A stretch of 64,000 nt of DNA from F23-D06 sp963620035 (GTDB taxonomy: Bacteria > Bacteroidota > Bacteroidia > Bacteroidales > WCHB1-69). The stretch lies in assembly GCA_963620035.1 (NCBI GenBank), contig CAVEXN010000008.1, positions 1 to 64,000 of the forward strand. The letters run 5' to 3'. The translations under genes were made by a program, and so were the position numbers. Of this stretch, positions 8,770-15,865 are shown in pieces. Numbering within the stretch: the first letter of the stretch is position 1; every line of letters begins with the position of its first letter. The notes below the pieces were generated by a model. It had not been told where the DNA came from. It did not search any database and saw only the letters and a list, made by a program, of their open reading frames with translations.

Positions 8770-11700
8770 ATGCCCACTAATCCATTCGTAACAGCATATA
8801 TCAAAGAACTCGACCGGCTCTACCTCACGGGGCTGACTACCGAACACTCTTTCCGCCCGGCGCTGCAGAAACTGCTCGAACAGGTCTGCCAGTGTACGGT
8901 GGTCAACGAGCAGAGCCACATCGACTGCGGCGCGCCCGACCTCACGCTGCTGCGCAACAACCTGCCTCTGGCGTTTGTGGAGGCCAAGAACCTCGAGGAC
9001 GGCGACCTCGACGGGCGGCGCAAAAACAAAGAGCAGTTCGACCGCTACAAGTCCTCGCTCGATACGGTCATCTTCACCGACTACCTCGACTTCAAACTCT
9101 ACCGACACGGCGAGTGGGTGATGTCGGTCCACTTGGCAGAGATACAGGGCAAGCACATCTGCCTCTGCGACGAGGCCGCCGGGGCGGCCGGGACAGGCCT
9201 GCCCCGGCAGGCAGGCCTGCTCGAAATGCTCGCTATCGTGCGCCAACAGACCCCACAGCACATCACTTCGGCTGGCCGTCTGGCGCAACTGATGGCCGCC
9301 AAGGCACGCCTGCTGCGCGACATCATCGCTACGGCCATCTGCAACGACGAGCAGAACGGACACACGCCTTACGACTCCGAACTGTTGGGCTATATGCACT
9401 CGTTCCAAGAGGTGCTGCTCCACGACATCACACCCAAAACTTTTGCCGACATCTATGCGCAGACTATCGCCTACGGCATGTTCGCTGCACGCCTGTCTGC
9501 CATGGCAGACGGGTACGACAATACGCCCGACACCTTTACCCGCGACAAAGCCGCCAAACTCATTCCGAAAACCAACCCTTTCCTGCGCAAGGTGTTCCAA
9601 GAGATAGCGGGCTACGACCTCGACGAGCGTATCGCATGGATAGTAGACGACCTTGTGGCCGTATTTGCCGCCACCGACATCGAGAAGATTATGCAGGGCT
9701 TCGGCAAAAACACGCAGATGACCGACCCGCTGATGCACTTCTACGAGGATTTCCTCTTCCAATACGACCCCGCGGCCAAAAAGGCGTGCGGCGTCTATTA
9801 CACCCCGCAACCCGTGGTGAACTACATCGTGCGGGCGGTTGACGACATTCTGCGCACCGACTTCGGGCTGCCCTTGGGGCTGGCCGACACAAGCAAGGTG
9901 AGCGTGGAGCAGGAGCGGCAGCAGGCCGGCCGTGGCCGGCAAGACAACCGCCACCGCGCGGAGCGTGTGCAGAAACACCGTGTGCAGGTGCTCGACCCTG
10001 CCGTAGGCACAGGCACTTTCTTGGACGAGGTGGTGCGGCAAATCAAGCGCAACCTTGCCGCACAGATGGGTGGCTGGCAGGCGTATGTGTCCGAACACCT
10101 GTTGCCGCGCCTCTATGGCTTCGAACTGATGATGGCACCCTACACCATTGCCCACCTCAAACTCGATATTGAGATAGGCGTGGCGGCGCAGGAGCGGCTA
10201 GAACCGCCGGGGCGGTCAGAGCCGCCGGGGCGGCTGAAAGTGTTCCTCACCAACTCGCTCGAGGAGTACAACCCCAACGCAGGCACGCTCTTCGGCAACG
10301 CGCTGAGCCAAGAAGCCAACGCCGCCAGCACCATCAAAAAATCCGCCCCCATCATGGTCATGCTCGGCAACCCGCCGTTCAGCGTTTCGTCGAACAACAA
10401 AGGCGAATGGATAAGCCACCTGCTGGAGGACTACAAAAAGAACCTGAACGAGCGCAACATTCAGCCGTTGTCAGACGATTATATCAAGTTTATTCGTCTC
10501 GGTCAGTATTATGTGGAGCGTAACAGCGAGGGCGTATTAGCATACATCAGCAATAATAGTTTCATTGACGGACTTATACACCGCCAAATGCGCCACGAGT
10601 TAATGCGCTGCTTTGACAAGATATACATCATTGATCTGCACGGCAATGCGCGCAAAAAAGAGACTGCCCCCGACGGCAGCAAAGACGAAAATGTGTTCGA
10701 CATTATGCAGGGCGTCAGCATCAATATCTTTGTCAAAACAGGCAACCACGACAAGCAATTAGCAGAGGTCTATCACTGCGACCTCTATGGGCTGCGCAAA
10801 GATAAGTATGCGTTCCTTGCCGAACACAACTTAAACACAACAAAATGGACGAAATTAAACCCTATACAACCCTATTATTTTTTCGTCCCGAAAGACTTTG
10901 GATTGGAAGAACAATACAAGAAAGGATTTAAGATTGACGAACTAATGGGAGTGAACACTAATGGAATCAAAACACACAATGATAAAGCATTGGTTTCCAT
11001 CGATGGGTTTTCAACTACAACCAATAAATATTTCTTTTATAGACCTCTTGATAATCGTTGGATCGATTATGATTTGTCAAAAGTAATTAGACATAGATAT
11101 TCTGTAATGAGGAATATGCTTCACCCCAATGTATCTCTGATTCTTTGTCGGCAAATAATTTTACCCACATACCAACATGTATTTGTAAGTACCTATTTGT
11201 CTGATATTAATTCTGTATCATTACAAACGAAAGAATCTTCATTTGTTTTTCCCCTCTACCTCTACCCCGAAGAGGGCTCTATGGAAACGGAGCGGCCCTG
11301 TCCGCCGGGGCCGCCGGGGCGGTCGGGGCGGCGGGCGAACTTAGACGAAAAGATATGGGCAGAGATAAACCGCAGGGCTTGCCTGCCGGGGCAGGCTTGC
11401 AAGGAAACCACGCCCGAAGAGGTGTTCGACTACATCTACGGCGTGCTGCATTCGCCCCGCTACCGCAAGCACTACCGCGAGTTCCTCAAGGTCGATTTTC
11501 CGCGCATTCCCTACCCCGAGAGCGCAGAGCAGTTCGGGCATTTTGTGTCGTTTGGGCACCGGCTGCGCGAGTTGCACCTGCTGCACGCCTTGCCTGCCCC
11601 GGCCGCCGGGGCGGCCGAGGCAGACAGGCCCGCCATGCCCGGTGTGGCCACATTCCCCGTGTCGGGCACTTGCACCGTAGAGCAGCCCCGCTATGCCGCC

Positions 11701-11907
11701 GGGCGCGTCTATATCAACGCCACGCAGTACTTCGATAATGTGCCCGAAACGGCTTGGCAGTTCTACATCGGCGGCTACCAACCCGCCCAAAAGTGGCTCA
11801 AAGACCGCAAGGGCCGCACCCTCTCGTTCGACGACCTCTCCCACTACCAAAAAATCATCTGCGTACTCCTCGAAACCCACAGACTTATGGGCGAGATAGA
11901 CGGATAG
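8770..11907 (+). CDS. Type IIG / type ISP-like restriction-methylation protein
   Basis: A 1045-residue single-chain restriction-modification protein. The N-terminal region holds a PD-(D/E)xK-like nuclease motif (GAPDLTLLRNNLPLAFVEAKN, about residues 54-75). An adenine methyltransferase core follows, with YYTPQPVVNYIV (~340), VLDPAVGTGTFLDEVV (~407) and MLGNPPFSVSSNN (~533). The C-terminal third resembles the type ISP specificity domain (FPRIPYPESAEQFGHFVSFG). No helicase domain is present, so it is closer to type IIG than to full type ISP enzymes. The coding region is interrupted in frame by GC-rich palindromes (9174-9220, 9925-9940, 10203-10235, 11301-11323, 11381-11396, 11601-11616) that encode Gly/Pro/Ala/Arg-rich inserts, one of them within the methyltransferase core. 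Activity is uncertain. Confidence 0.88.
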   Translation: MPTNPFVTAYIKELDRLYLTGLTTEHSFRPALQKLLEQVCQCTVVNEQSHIDCGAPDLTLLRNNLPLAFVEAKNLEDGDLDGRRKNKEQFDRYKSSLDTVIFTDYLDFKLYRHGEWVMSVHLAEIQGKHICLCDEAAGAAGTGLPRQAGLLEMLAIVRQQTPQHITSAGRLAQLMAAKARLLRDIIATAICNDEQNGHTPYDSELLGYMHSFQEVLLHDITPKTFADIYAQTIAYGMFAARLSAMADGYDNTPDTFTRDKAAKLIPKTNPFLRKVFQEIAGYDLDERIAWIVDDLVAVFAATDIEKIMQGFGKNTQMTDPLMHFYEDFLFQYDPAAKKACGVYYTPQPVVNYIVRAVDDILRTDFGLPLGLADTSKVSVEQERQQAGRGRQDNRHRAERVQKHRVQVLDPAVGTGTFLDEVVRQIKRNLAAQMGGWQAYVSEHLLPRLYGFELMMAPYTIAHLKLDIEIGVAAQERLEPPGRSEPPGRLKVFLTNSLEEYNPNAGTLFGNALSQEANAASTIKKSAPIMVMLGNPPFSVSSNNKGEWISHLLEDYKKNLNERNIQPLSDDYIKFIRLGQYYVERNSEGVLAYISNNSFIDGLIHRQMRHELMRCFDKIYIIDLHGNARKKETAPDGSKDENVFDIMQGVSINIFVKTGNHDKQLAEVYHCDLYGLRKDKYAFLAEHNLNTTKWTKLNPIQPYYFFVPKDFGLEEQYKKGFKIDELMGVNTNGIKTHNDKALVSIDGFSTTTNKYFFYRPLDNRWIDYDLSKVIRHRYSVMRNMLHPNVSLILCRQIILPTYQHVFVSTYLSDINSVSLQTKESSFVFPLYLYPEEGSMETERPCPPGPPGRSGRRANLDEKIWAEINRRACLPGQACKETTPEEVFDYIYGVLHSPRYRKHYREFLKVDFPRIPYPESAEQFGHFVSFGHRLRELHLLHALPAPAAGAAEADRPAMPGVATFPVSGTCTVEQPRYAAGRVYINATQYFDNVPETAWQFYIGGYQPAQKWLKDRKGRTLSFDDLSHYQKIICVLLETHRLMGEIDG
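9174..9220 (+). repeat. GC-rich in-frame palindromic element, copy A
   Basis: Two adjacent 16-bp palindromes, each with 7-bp arms and a 2-base centre: GGCCGCC-GG-GGCGGCC (9174-9189) and GCCTGCC-CC-GGCAGGC (9197-9212). They are read in frame as AAGAAGTGLPRQAGLL within the type IIG/ISP protein. Confidence 0.75.
9925..9940 (+). repeat. GC-rich in-frame palindromic element, copy B
   Basis: GCCGGCC-GT-GGCCGGC, 7-bp perfect arms and a 2-base centre, the same geometry as copy A. It falls between the YYTPQPVV and VLDPAVGTG methyltransferase motifs and encodes part of QAGRGRQD. Confidence 0.65.
10203..10235 (+). repeat. GC-rich in-frame palindromic element, copy C (tandem)
   Basis: Two palindromes in tandem: ACCGCC-GG-GGCGGT (10203-10216) and AGCCGCC-GG-GGCGGCT (10220-10235). 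They are read as EPPGRSEPPGRL. The codon phase differs from copy A, yet no stop arises. Confidence 0.7.
11301..11335 (+). repeat. GC-rich in-frame palindromic element, copy D (compound)
   Basis: A run of overlapping CCGCC-GG-GGCGG type units between 11301 and 11335, encoding CPPGPPGRSGRR. It looks like a tandem or decayed form of the other copies. Confidence 0.6.
11381..11396 (+). repeat. GC-rich in-frame palindromic element, copy E
   Basis: GCCTGCC-GG-GGCAGGC, perfect 7-2-7 palindrome, encoding CLPGQA. It has the same arms as the second unit of copy A, with GG instead of CC at the centre. Confidence 0.7.
11601..11616 (+). repeat. GC-rich in-frame palindromic element, copy F
   Basis: GGCCGCC-GG-GGCGGCC, identical over 16 bp to the first unit of copy A. 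It encodes PAAGAAE near the C-terminal specificity region. Confidence 0.75.
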
Positions 11908-11989
11908 CCCATTTTTTTCGGTTACAACCGCAAAACCGCACAAAGCCGTCAGCCCGGATCAGGAAAATACAAAGATCAATTCCTCATTC

Positions 11990-12325
11990 CTACGGAATCC
12001 GGAGCAGCAGTACCTCAACGGCGACAGCTGCAATCACCGCCACGAGAGCCACCAGCACCAGACCTTTGTTTTTCCAGGAAAGCGCGATGGCCACTGTTGT
12101 GGCGATGGCCGCGGACAGATAGTGCGGCGAGGCGGCTCCCGTGGGGGTGGTCGAATAGATGACGCCCGGGAAAGTCATGGCCGACAACACGCAGTACGGG
12201 ATATAGTAAAGGAAATCCTGTATCCATGCGTTGTCAAGTTTCTTGCGTACAAAACCGATCGGGGTGACACGGATGATGTAGGTGGTCAACCCCATAAGAA
12301 GCATGCTGATTCCTATATATTGCAT
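11990..12325 (-). CDS. azlD: AzlD-type branched-chain amino acid exporter subunit
   Basis: Small 111-residue membrane protein of the AzlD family, the partner of AzlC in branched-chain amino acid export. About four hydrophobic segments are seen, with the family pattern TYIIRVTPI near residue 15 and IPYCVLSAMTFPG near residue 42. It overlaps the 3' end of azlC by 13 bases on the same strand, the standard azlCD arrangement. Confidence 0.88.
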   Translation of the reverse strand: MQYIGISMLLMGLTTYIIRVTPIGFVRKKLDNAWIQDFLYYIPYCVLSAMTFPGVIYSTTPTGAASPHYLSAAIATTVAIALSWKNKGLVLVALVAVIAAVAVEVLLLRIP

Positions 12326-13089
12326 ATTGGACTATGTTTTTCTTTTAATTTCTTCTTGTTACGTTTGATTTCCTTGATAGAGGCGCAGAGGGCGGCGCCT
12401 AATACGGCTGCGAGGATGATGGCCCAGCCTCCTCCTCCGCTCTCGGCCAGGACGTTGATGCCCGGCACGTAGGTGAACAGGCAGGAAAGCAAGGCGGAAA
12501 CGATAACCGCGATGGCGATTTTGCGGCTTTTCCGGGCCGGCGGAATGATGATGGCGATAAACATGCAGTATAACGCGATGCCCATACAGCCTTGCAACAT
12601 CGGGGAGAGCAGACCCGATGCAATCGCACCCGTCAGCGTGCCCGAAGTCCAACCCAAAATAGGCGTGAGCATAAGACCTCCGAAGAACGGGAACCGCACT
12701 TCCTCTTTTTCCATTGAGGCCAAGGCGAAAACCTCGTCTGTAATGCAGAATGCCATAATGCAGCGTTTGTAGAATGCAGTGTCGGGTTCGACTTTCTGCG
12801 ACAAAGAGAGCGACATCAGCAAATAGCGCAAATTGATGACAAAGGTAGTGACGACCAGTTCTATATACGGCGCACCGCCTTCAATAAGACGGATACCCGC
12901 AAACTGCCCGGCAGATGCCATGTTGGTGAACGAGATGAACGTGGCCTGCAGCGGTGTGAAGCCCATCTTGACGGCTAACAGCCCGAATGTGAAAGCCACG
13001 GGAAAGTAGCCGAGGCAGATGGGAAACCCTTTTTTTATTCCCCGGATAAACTCCTCGCCGCCTGTTGTTTTTCTAACAACTTCATTCAT
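12313..13089 (-). CDS. azlC: AzlC-type branched-chain amino acid exporter subunit
   Basis: 258-residue AzlC family permease with several membrane helices. The conserved N-terminal block GIKKGFPICLGYFPVAFTFG and the TNMASAGQFAG segment (~residue 55) are typical. It pairs with the downstream azlD, probably exporting leucine-type amino acids at the inner membrane. A -7 element (13119-13126, minus strand) stands 30 bases upstream of the ATG. Confidence 0.9.
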   Translation of the reverse strand: MNEVVRKTTGGEEFIRGIKKGFPICLGYFPVAFTFGLLAVKMGFTPLQATFISFTNMASAGQFAGIRLIEGGAPYIELVVTTFVINLRYLLMSLSLSQKVEPDTAFYKRCIMAFCITDEVFALASMEKEEVRFPFFGGLMLTPILGWTSGTLTGAIASGLLSPMLQGCMGIALYCMFIAIIIPPARKSRKIAIAVIVSALLSCLFTYVPGINVLAESGGGGWAIILAAVLGAALCASIKEIKRNKKKLKEKHSPICNI

Positions 13090-13118
13090 AGATATTTAAT
13101 ATTTTCTATTCAAGGGTG

Positions 13119-13126
13119 CAAAGATA
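13119..13126 (-). promoter_or_regulatory. -7 promoter element for azlCD
   Basis: Reads TATCTTTG on the minus strand, an exact TAnnTTTG match, 30 bases before the azlC start. Confidence 0.6.
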
Positions 13127-13166
13127 GTAAATTTGCACGACAGGCATTTGCCGGGGCAGGTTTCTT

Positions 13167-14717
13167 TCAAGGCAGCAAGGATATGGCGGTTTTCAGTCCG
13201 TCGATAGCGGCGCTCATGATGCCACCGGCATAGCCGGCTCCTTCGCCGACAGGATAGATTCCGGCCACATTGCACATTCTGTTCTCGTTGCGCAGGATGC
13301 GCACGGGCGAAGAGGAGCGGGTTTCCACGCCGGTGAGTACAGCATCGGGAGCGGCGAAGCCGCGCATTCTGCGGTCAAAGAGCGGCAAGGCTTCTTTGAG
13401 CGCATCGACGACATAGCCGGGCAGGCATTGCCTGAGGTCGCAGTAGCAAAGGCCGTGCGGATAGGAGGGGCGGACGCTTCTGGCGGCCGCGGCCACCCGG
13501 TTTTCGAGGAACTCGCCGACCAGGTTGCCCGGTGCGCGGCAGTCGCCGGCGACAGCGAACGCAAAGCGCTCGTATTTTTCCTGATATCCTAATCCGTCGA
13601 GCGGACTGTTTGCAAAAAAGTCCTGAGGGGTCACGTTCACCAGCAGGGCGCTGTTGGCGTTGACTTTGTCGCGCAGCCGTTCGCTCATGCCGTTGGTGAC
13701 GATGGTTCCCGCCTCGCTGGCCGAGGCTATCACTTGTCCGCCCGGACACATGCAGAAAGTATAGACACTTCGCTGGCCGAGGTGTACGGCGCCCTTATAG
13801 GATGCCGGTGGCAGGAATTCGGCGGCCTCGCCATACTGCATCCTGTCGATATTCTTTTGCAAATGCTCAATACGTACGCCCATGGAAAAACTCTTGGGCT
13901 CTATGCGGAGACCTTTGTCGTGAAGTTTACGGATAGTGTCTCTGGCCGAGTGTCCCAACCCCAGCAGCAAATGGTGGGTGTCAAAAACGCTGCCGTTGCT
14001 GCATATAGCCTTGATGATGTCCCCCTTTTGCTCGAAGTCTGAAAACATTGTGCTGAAATGGAATTCGCCGCCCAAGGATTCTATCTCCAGACGGATGTTA
14101 CGCACCACTTTCCCGAGATAGTCGGTGCCGACGTGCGGATTTTGGAGATAGGTGACATCGCGGTCAGCGCCATGCAAGTTGAACTCTTTCAGCACAAAGG
14201 CATTATACTCGCTGTGGACATTGGTGTTGAGTTTCCCGTCGGAGAAAGTGCCGGCCCCGCCTTCGCCGAACTGCACGTTGGACTGCGGGTTCAAGATGCG
14301 GTTTTGCAGAAAAGCCTGCACGCTTTTCGTGCGTTCCTCGATTCTCTCGCCGCGTTCAATGACAATGGGGCGGGCGTGGCATCGGGCAAGATAGAGTGCC
14401 GCAAACATGCCCGATGGCCCGAACCCTACAATCACCGGGCGCAGCTTGTCTTTCCAATGCGGATAGGCAAGTTCTGGTCTGCTTTTGCATTCCTGCACGC
14501 CGGCCATGCCACGCAGCGAGGCGTACTTGTCAGGTAAAGTAACCTCTAACTGATAGTCATAGAGCACCTTGTTCTTCTTACGGGCATCGATGGCTTGACG
14601 GACAATGCGGCACTCCTGCACATCTTGAGGACGAATATGGTACTGCCGGCAGGCCGCCTGTTTCGGGTTTTGACGGCTGCTGACGGGAATTCGGATTCCG
14701 GATAATCTAAATTGCAT
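13167..14717 (-). CDS. FAD-dependent dehydrogenase (COG2509-type)
   Basis: Predicted cytosolic FAD oxidoreductase of unknown substrate, 516 residues from the ATG at 14717. A longer frame begins with a TTG at 14741, but that codon lies in a -7 promoter element, so the ATG is preferred. After an N-terminal domain of about 95 residues comes the dinucleotide-binding motif VIVGFGPSGMFAALYLARC. FGEGGAGTFSDGKLNT and a C-terminal GIYPVGEGAGYAGGIMSAA FAD-binding block follow. The same organisation is found in widespread uncharacterised bacterial dehydrogenases. It is separated from the azl genes and likely monocistronic. Confidence 0.85.
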   Translation of the reverse strand: MQFRLSGIRIPVSSRQNPKQAACRQYHIRPQDVQECRIVRQAIDARKKNKVLYDYQLEVTLPDKYASLRGMAGVQECKSRPELAYPHWKDKLRPVIVGFGPSGMFAALYLARCHARPIVIERGERIEERTKSVQAFLQNRILNPQSNVQFGEGGAGTFSDGKLNTNVHSEYNAFVLKEFNLHGADRDVTYLQNPHVGTDYLGKVVRNIRLEIESLGGEFHFSTMFSDFEQKGDIIKAICSNGSVFDTHHLLLGLGHSARDTIRKLHDKGLRIEPKSFSMGVRIEHLQKNIDRMQYGEAAEFLPPASYKGAVHLGQRSVYTFCMCPGGQVIASASEAGTIVTNGMSERLRDKVNANSALLVNVTPQDFFANSPLDGLGYQEKYERFAFAVAGDCRAPGNLVGEFLENRVAAAARSVRPSYPHGLCYCDLRQCLPGYVVDALKEALPLFDRRMRGFAAPDAVLTGVETRSSSPVRILRNENRMCNVAGIYPVGEGAGYAGGIMSAAIDGLKTAISLLP

Positions 14718-14738
14718 GAATCGTTTTTTTTCAGGCTG

Positions 14739-14746
14739 CAAAAATA
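14739..14746 (-). promoter_or_regulatory. -7 promoter element for the FAD dehydrogenase gene
   Basis: Minus-strand TATTTTTG, an exact TAnnTTTG match, 22 bases upstream of the chosen ATG (14717). Confidence 0.6.
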
Positions 14747-14756
14747 CGGCTTTAAC

Positions 14757-15785
14757 TCATCTCTCAAGGATTACATAAACGGGCAGATGGTCGGAGAAGC
14801 CCCCGATGTAACGCGGTCCTGAAAAAGTGCGGTATGCCTTTGTTCCGCCGTATTTGTTGTCCGGAACTAACAGAAAAGAAGCCTGAAAGATATGTGGCAT
14901 ACGCTCTTTCACATGGAGCCCTGACGTTTCGTCGAGCAGCGCGCGTGACACGACAATCTGGTCAAGGCAACGCCAAAAGTCCTCGTGCTTGTGTGACCCG
15001 ATGTTCCGTCCGTCTTCAAAACAATACATCAGGTTGAACAATGTATCCTTGTCATTGCGGCTGTCAGGCTTTTTGGCACGAAGATGAGCAACCATGCTCT
15101 CGTCTGTGGCATAGTCGTTGAAGTCTCCCATCATGAGAATATTGGCCGCGGGCTCTTCGGTAAGGATTGAGTCGATGAAGGCTCTCGCAATATCGGCATA
15201 GCAATTGCGTTTGGGAACAGTGGCGGCATGTCCGCCATAGCGCGAGGTCCAATGATTGACTATGACGTGGAGCGTGTCGGACGTGTCGAACAGGGCGCGC
15301 ACATACAGCAAGTCGCGGTTCCGGGAAGAGGTGTCGAAAGGAAAAACAACAGGAATGTTCCGATGGTCAAGAATGGTAACGCAAGTGTACCTGTACAGCA
15401 ATGCCACATCCACGCCACGGGAGTCGGGCGACTCGTAATGAATGTAACGGTAGCCGAGACGCTTGAGCGGCGACCGGTAACAGAGGTCCTTCAGCACCGC
15501 TTCGTTTTCGATTTCGGCAAGTCCGACTATTGCCGGCGGCGAACCCTGCCCCAACGCTATCAACGCTTTGGCAATATTGCTGACTTTCTTGTAGTAGCGG
15601 TAGAAAGTCCAGCGGTAGGCGCCGTCGGGCGTGAAGTCGCCGTCTGACTTCAGCGAATCCTTAGACGGGTGGAACAGGTTCTCAACATTGTAGAAGGCCA
15701 CGGTCGCAGGCAGCTTTTCTTGTTGTGCGTGCGGCCGCGGCACGACACACGAAAGCAGAAGGGCAATCAGGATTGTCTTTTTCAT
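14757..15785 (-). CDS. Secreted endonuclease/exonuclease/phosphatase-family protein
   Basis: 342 residues from the ATG at 15785; an upstream in-frame TTG is again next to a -7 element. A signal peptide (MKKTILIALLLSCVV...HAQ) sends it to the periplasm or surface. The EEP fold motifs are visible: FYNVENLF, GLAEIENEAVL (metal-binding Glu), MGDFNDYATDES (catalytic Asp-x-Asn) and FSDHLPVYV (Asp-His pair). All active-site motifs are present, so it is probably an active metal-dependent hydrolase; whether the substrate is DNA, phosphoinositide or something else cannot be told. Confidence 0.85.
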   Translation of the reverse strand: MKKTILIALLLSCVVPRPHAQQEKLPATVAFYNVENLFHPSKDSLKSDGDFTPDGAYRWTFYRYYKKVSNIAKALIALGQGSPPAIVGLAEIENEAVLKDLCYRSPLKRLGYRYIHYESPDSRGVDVALLYRYTCVTILDHRNIPVVFPFDTSSRNRDLLYVRALFDTSDTLHVIVNHWTSRYGGHAATVPKRNCYADIARAFIDSILTEEPAANILMMGDFNDYATDESMVAHLRAKKPDSRNDKDTLFNLMYCFEDGRNIGSHKHEDFWRCLDQIVVSRALLDETSGLHVKERMPHIFQASFLLVPDNKYGGTKAYRTFSGPRYIGGFSDHLPVYVILER

Positions 15786-15806
15786 TTTCACGGTTTCAGT
15801 TGGCCG

Positions 15807-15814
15807 CAAAGATA
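15807..15814 (-). promoter_or_regulatory. -7 promoter element for the EEP-family gene
   Basis: Minus-strand TATCTTTG, an exact match, 22 bases upstream of the ATG at 15785. Confidence 0.6.
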
Positions 15815-15865
15815 GCAAAATTAGAGATGTCGCCGCAAAGGTTTCTTCAGTTCCTCAAAGGGGGG

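Noticed and set aside
8761..10155. 464-codon open frame on the minus strand opposite the type IIG/ISP gene
   Set aside because: It arises from GC-rich codons and palindromic inserts of the real gene on the plus strand, has no domain match, and the plus-strand product has clear methyltransferase motifs.
14718..14741. TTG start extending the FAD dehydrogenase
   Set aside because: The TTG lies in the minus-strand -7 element TATTTTTG, so it would be upstream of the transcript start.
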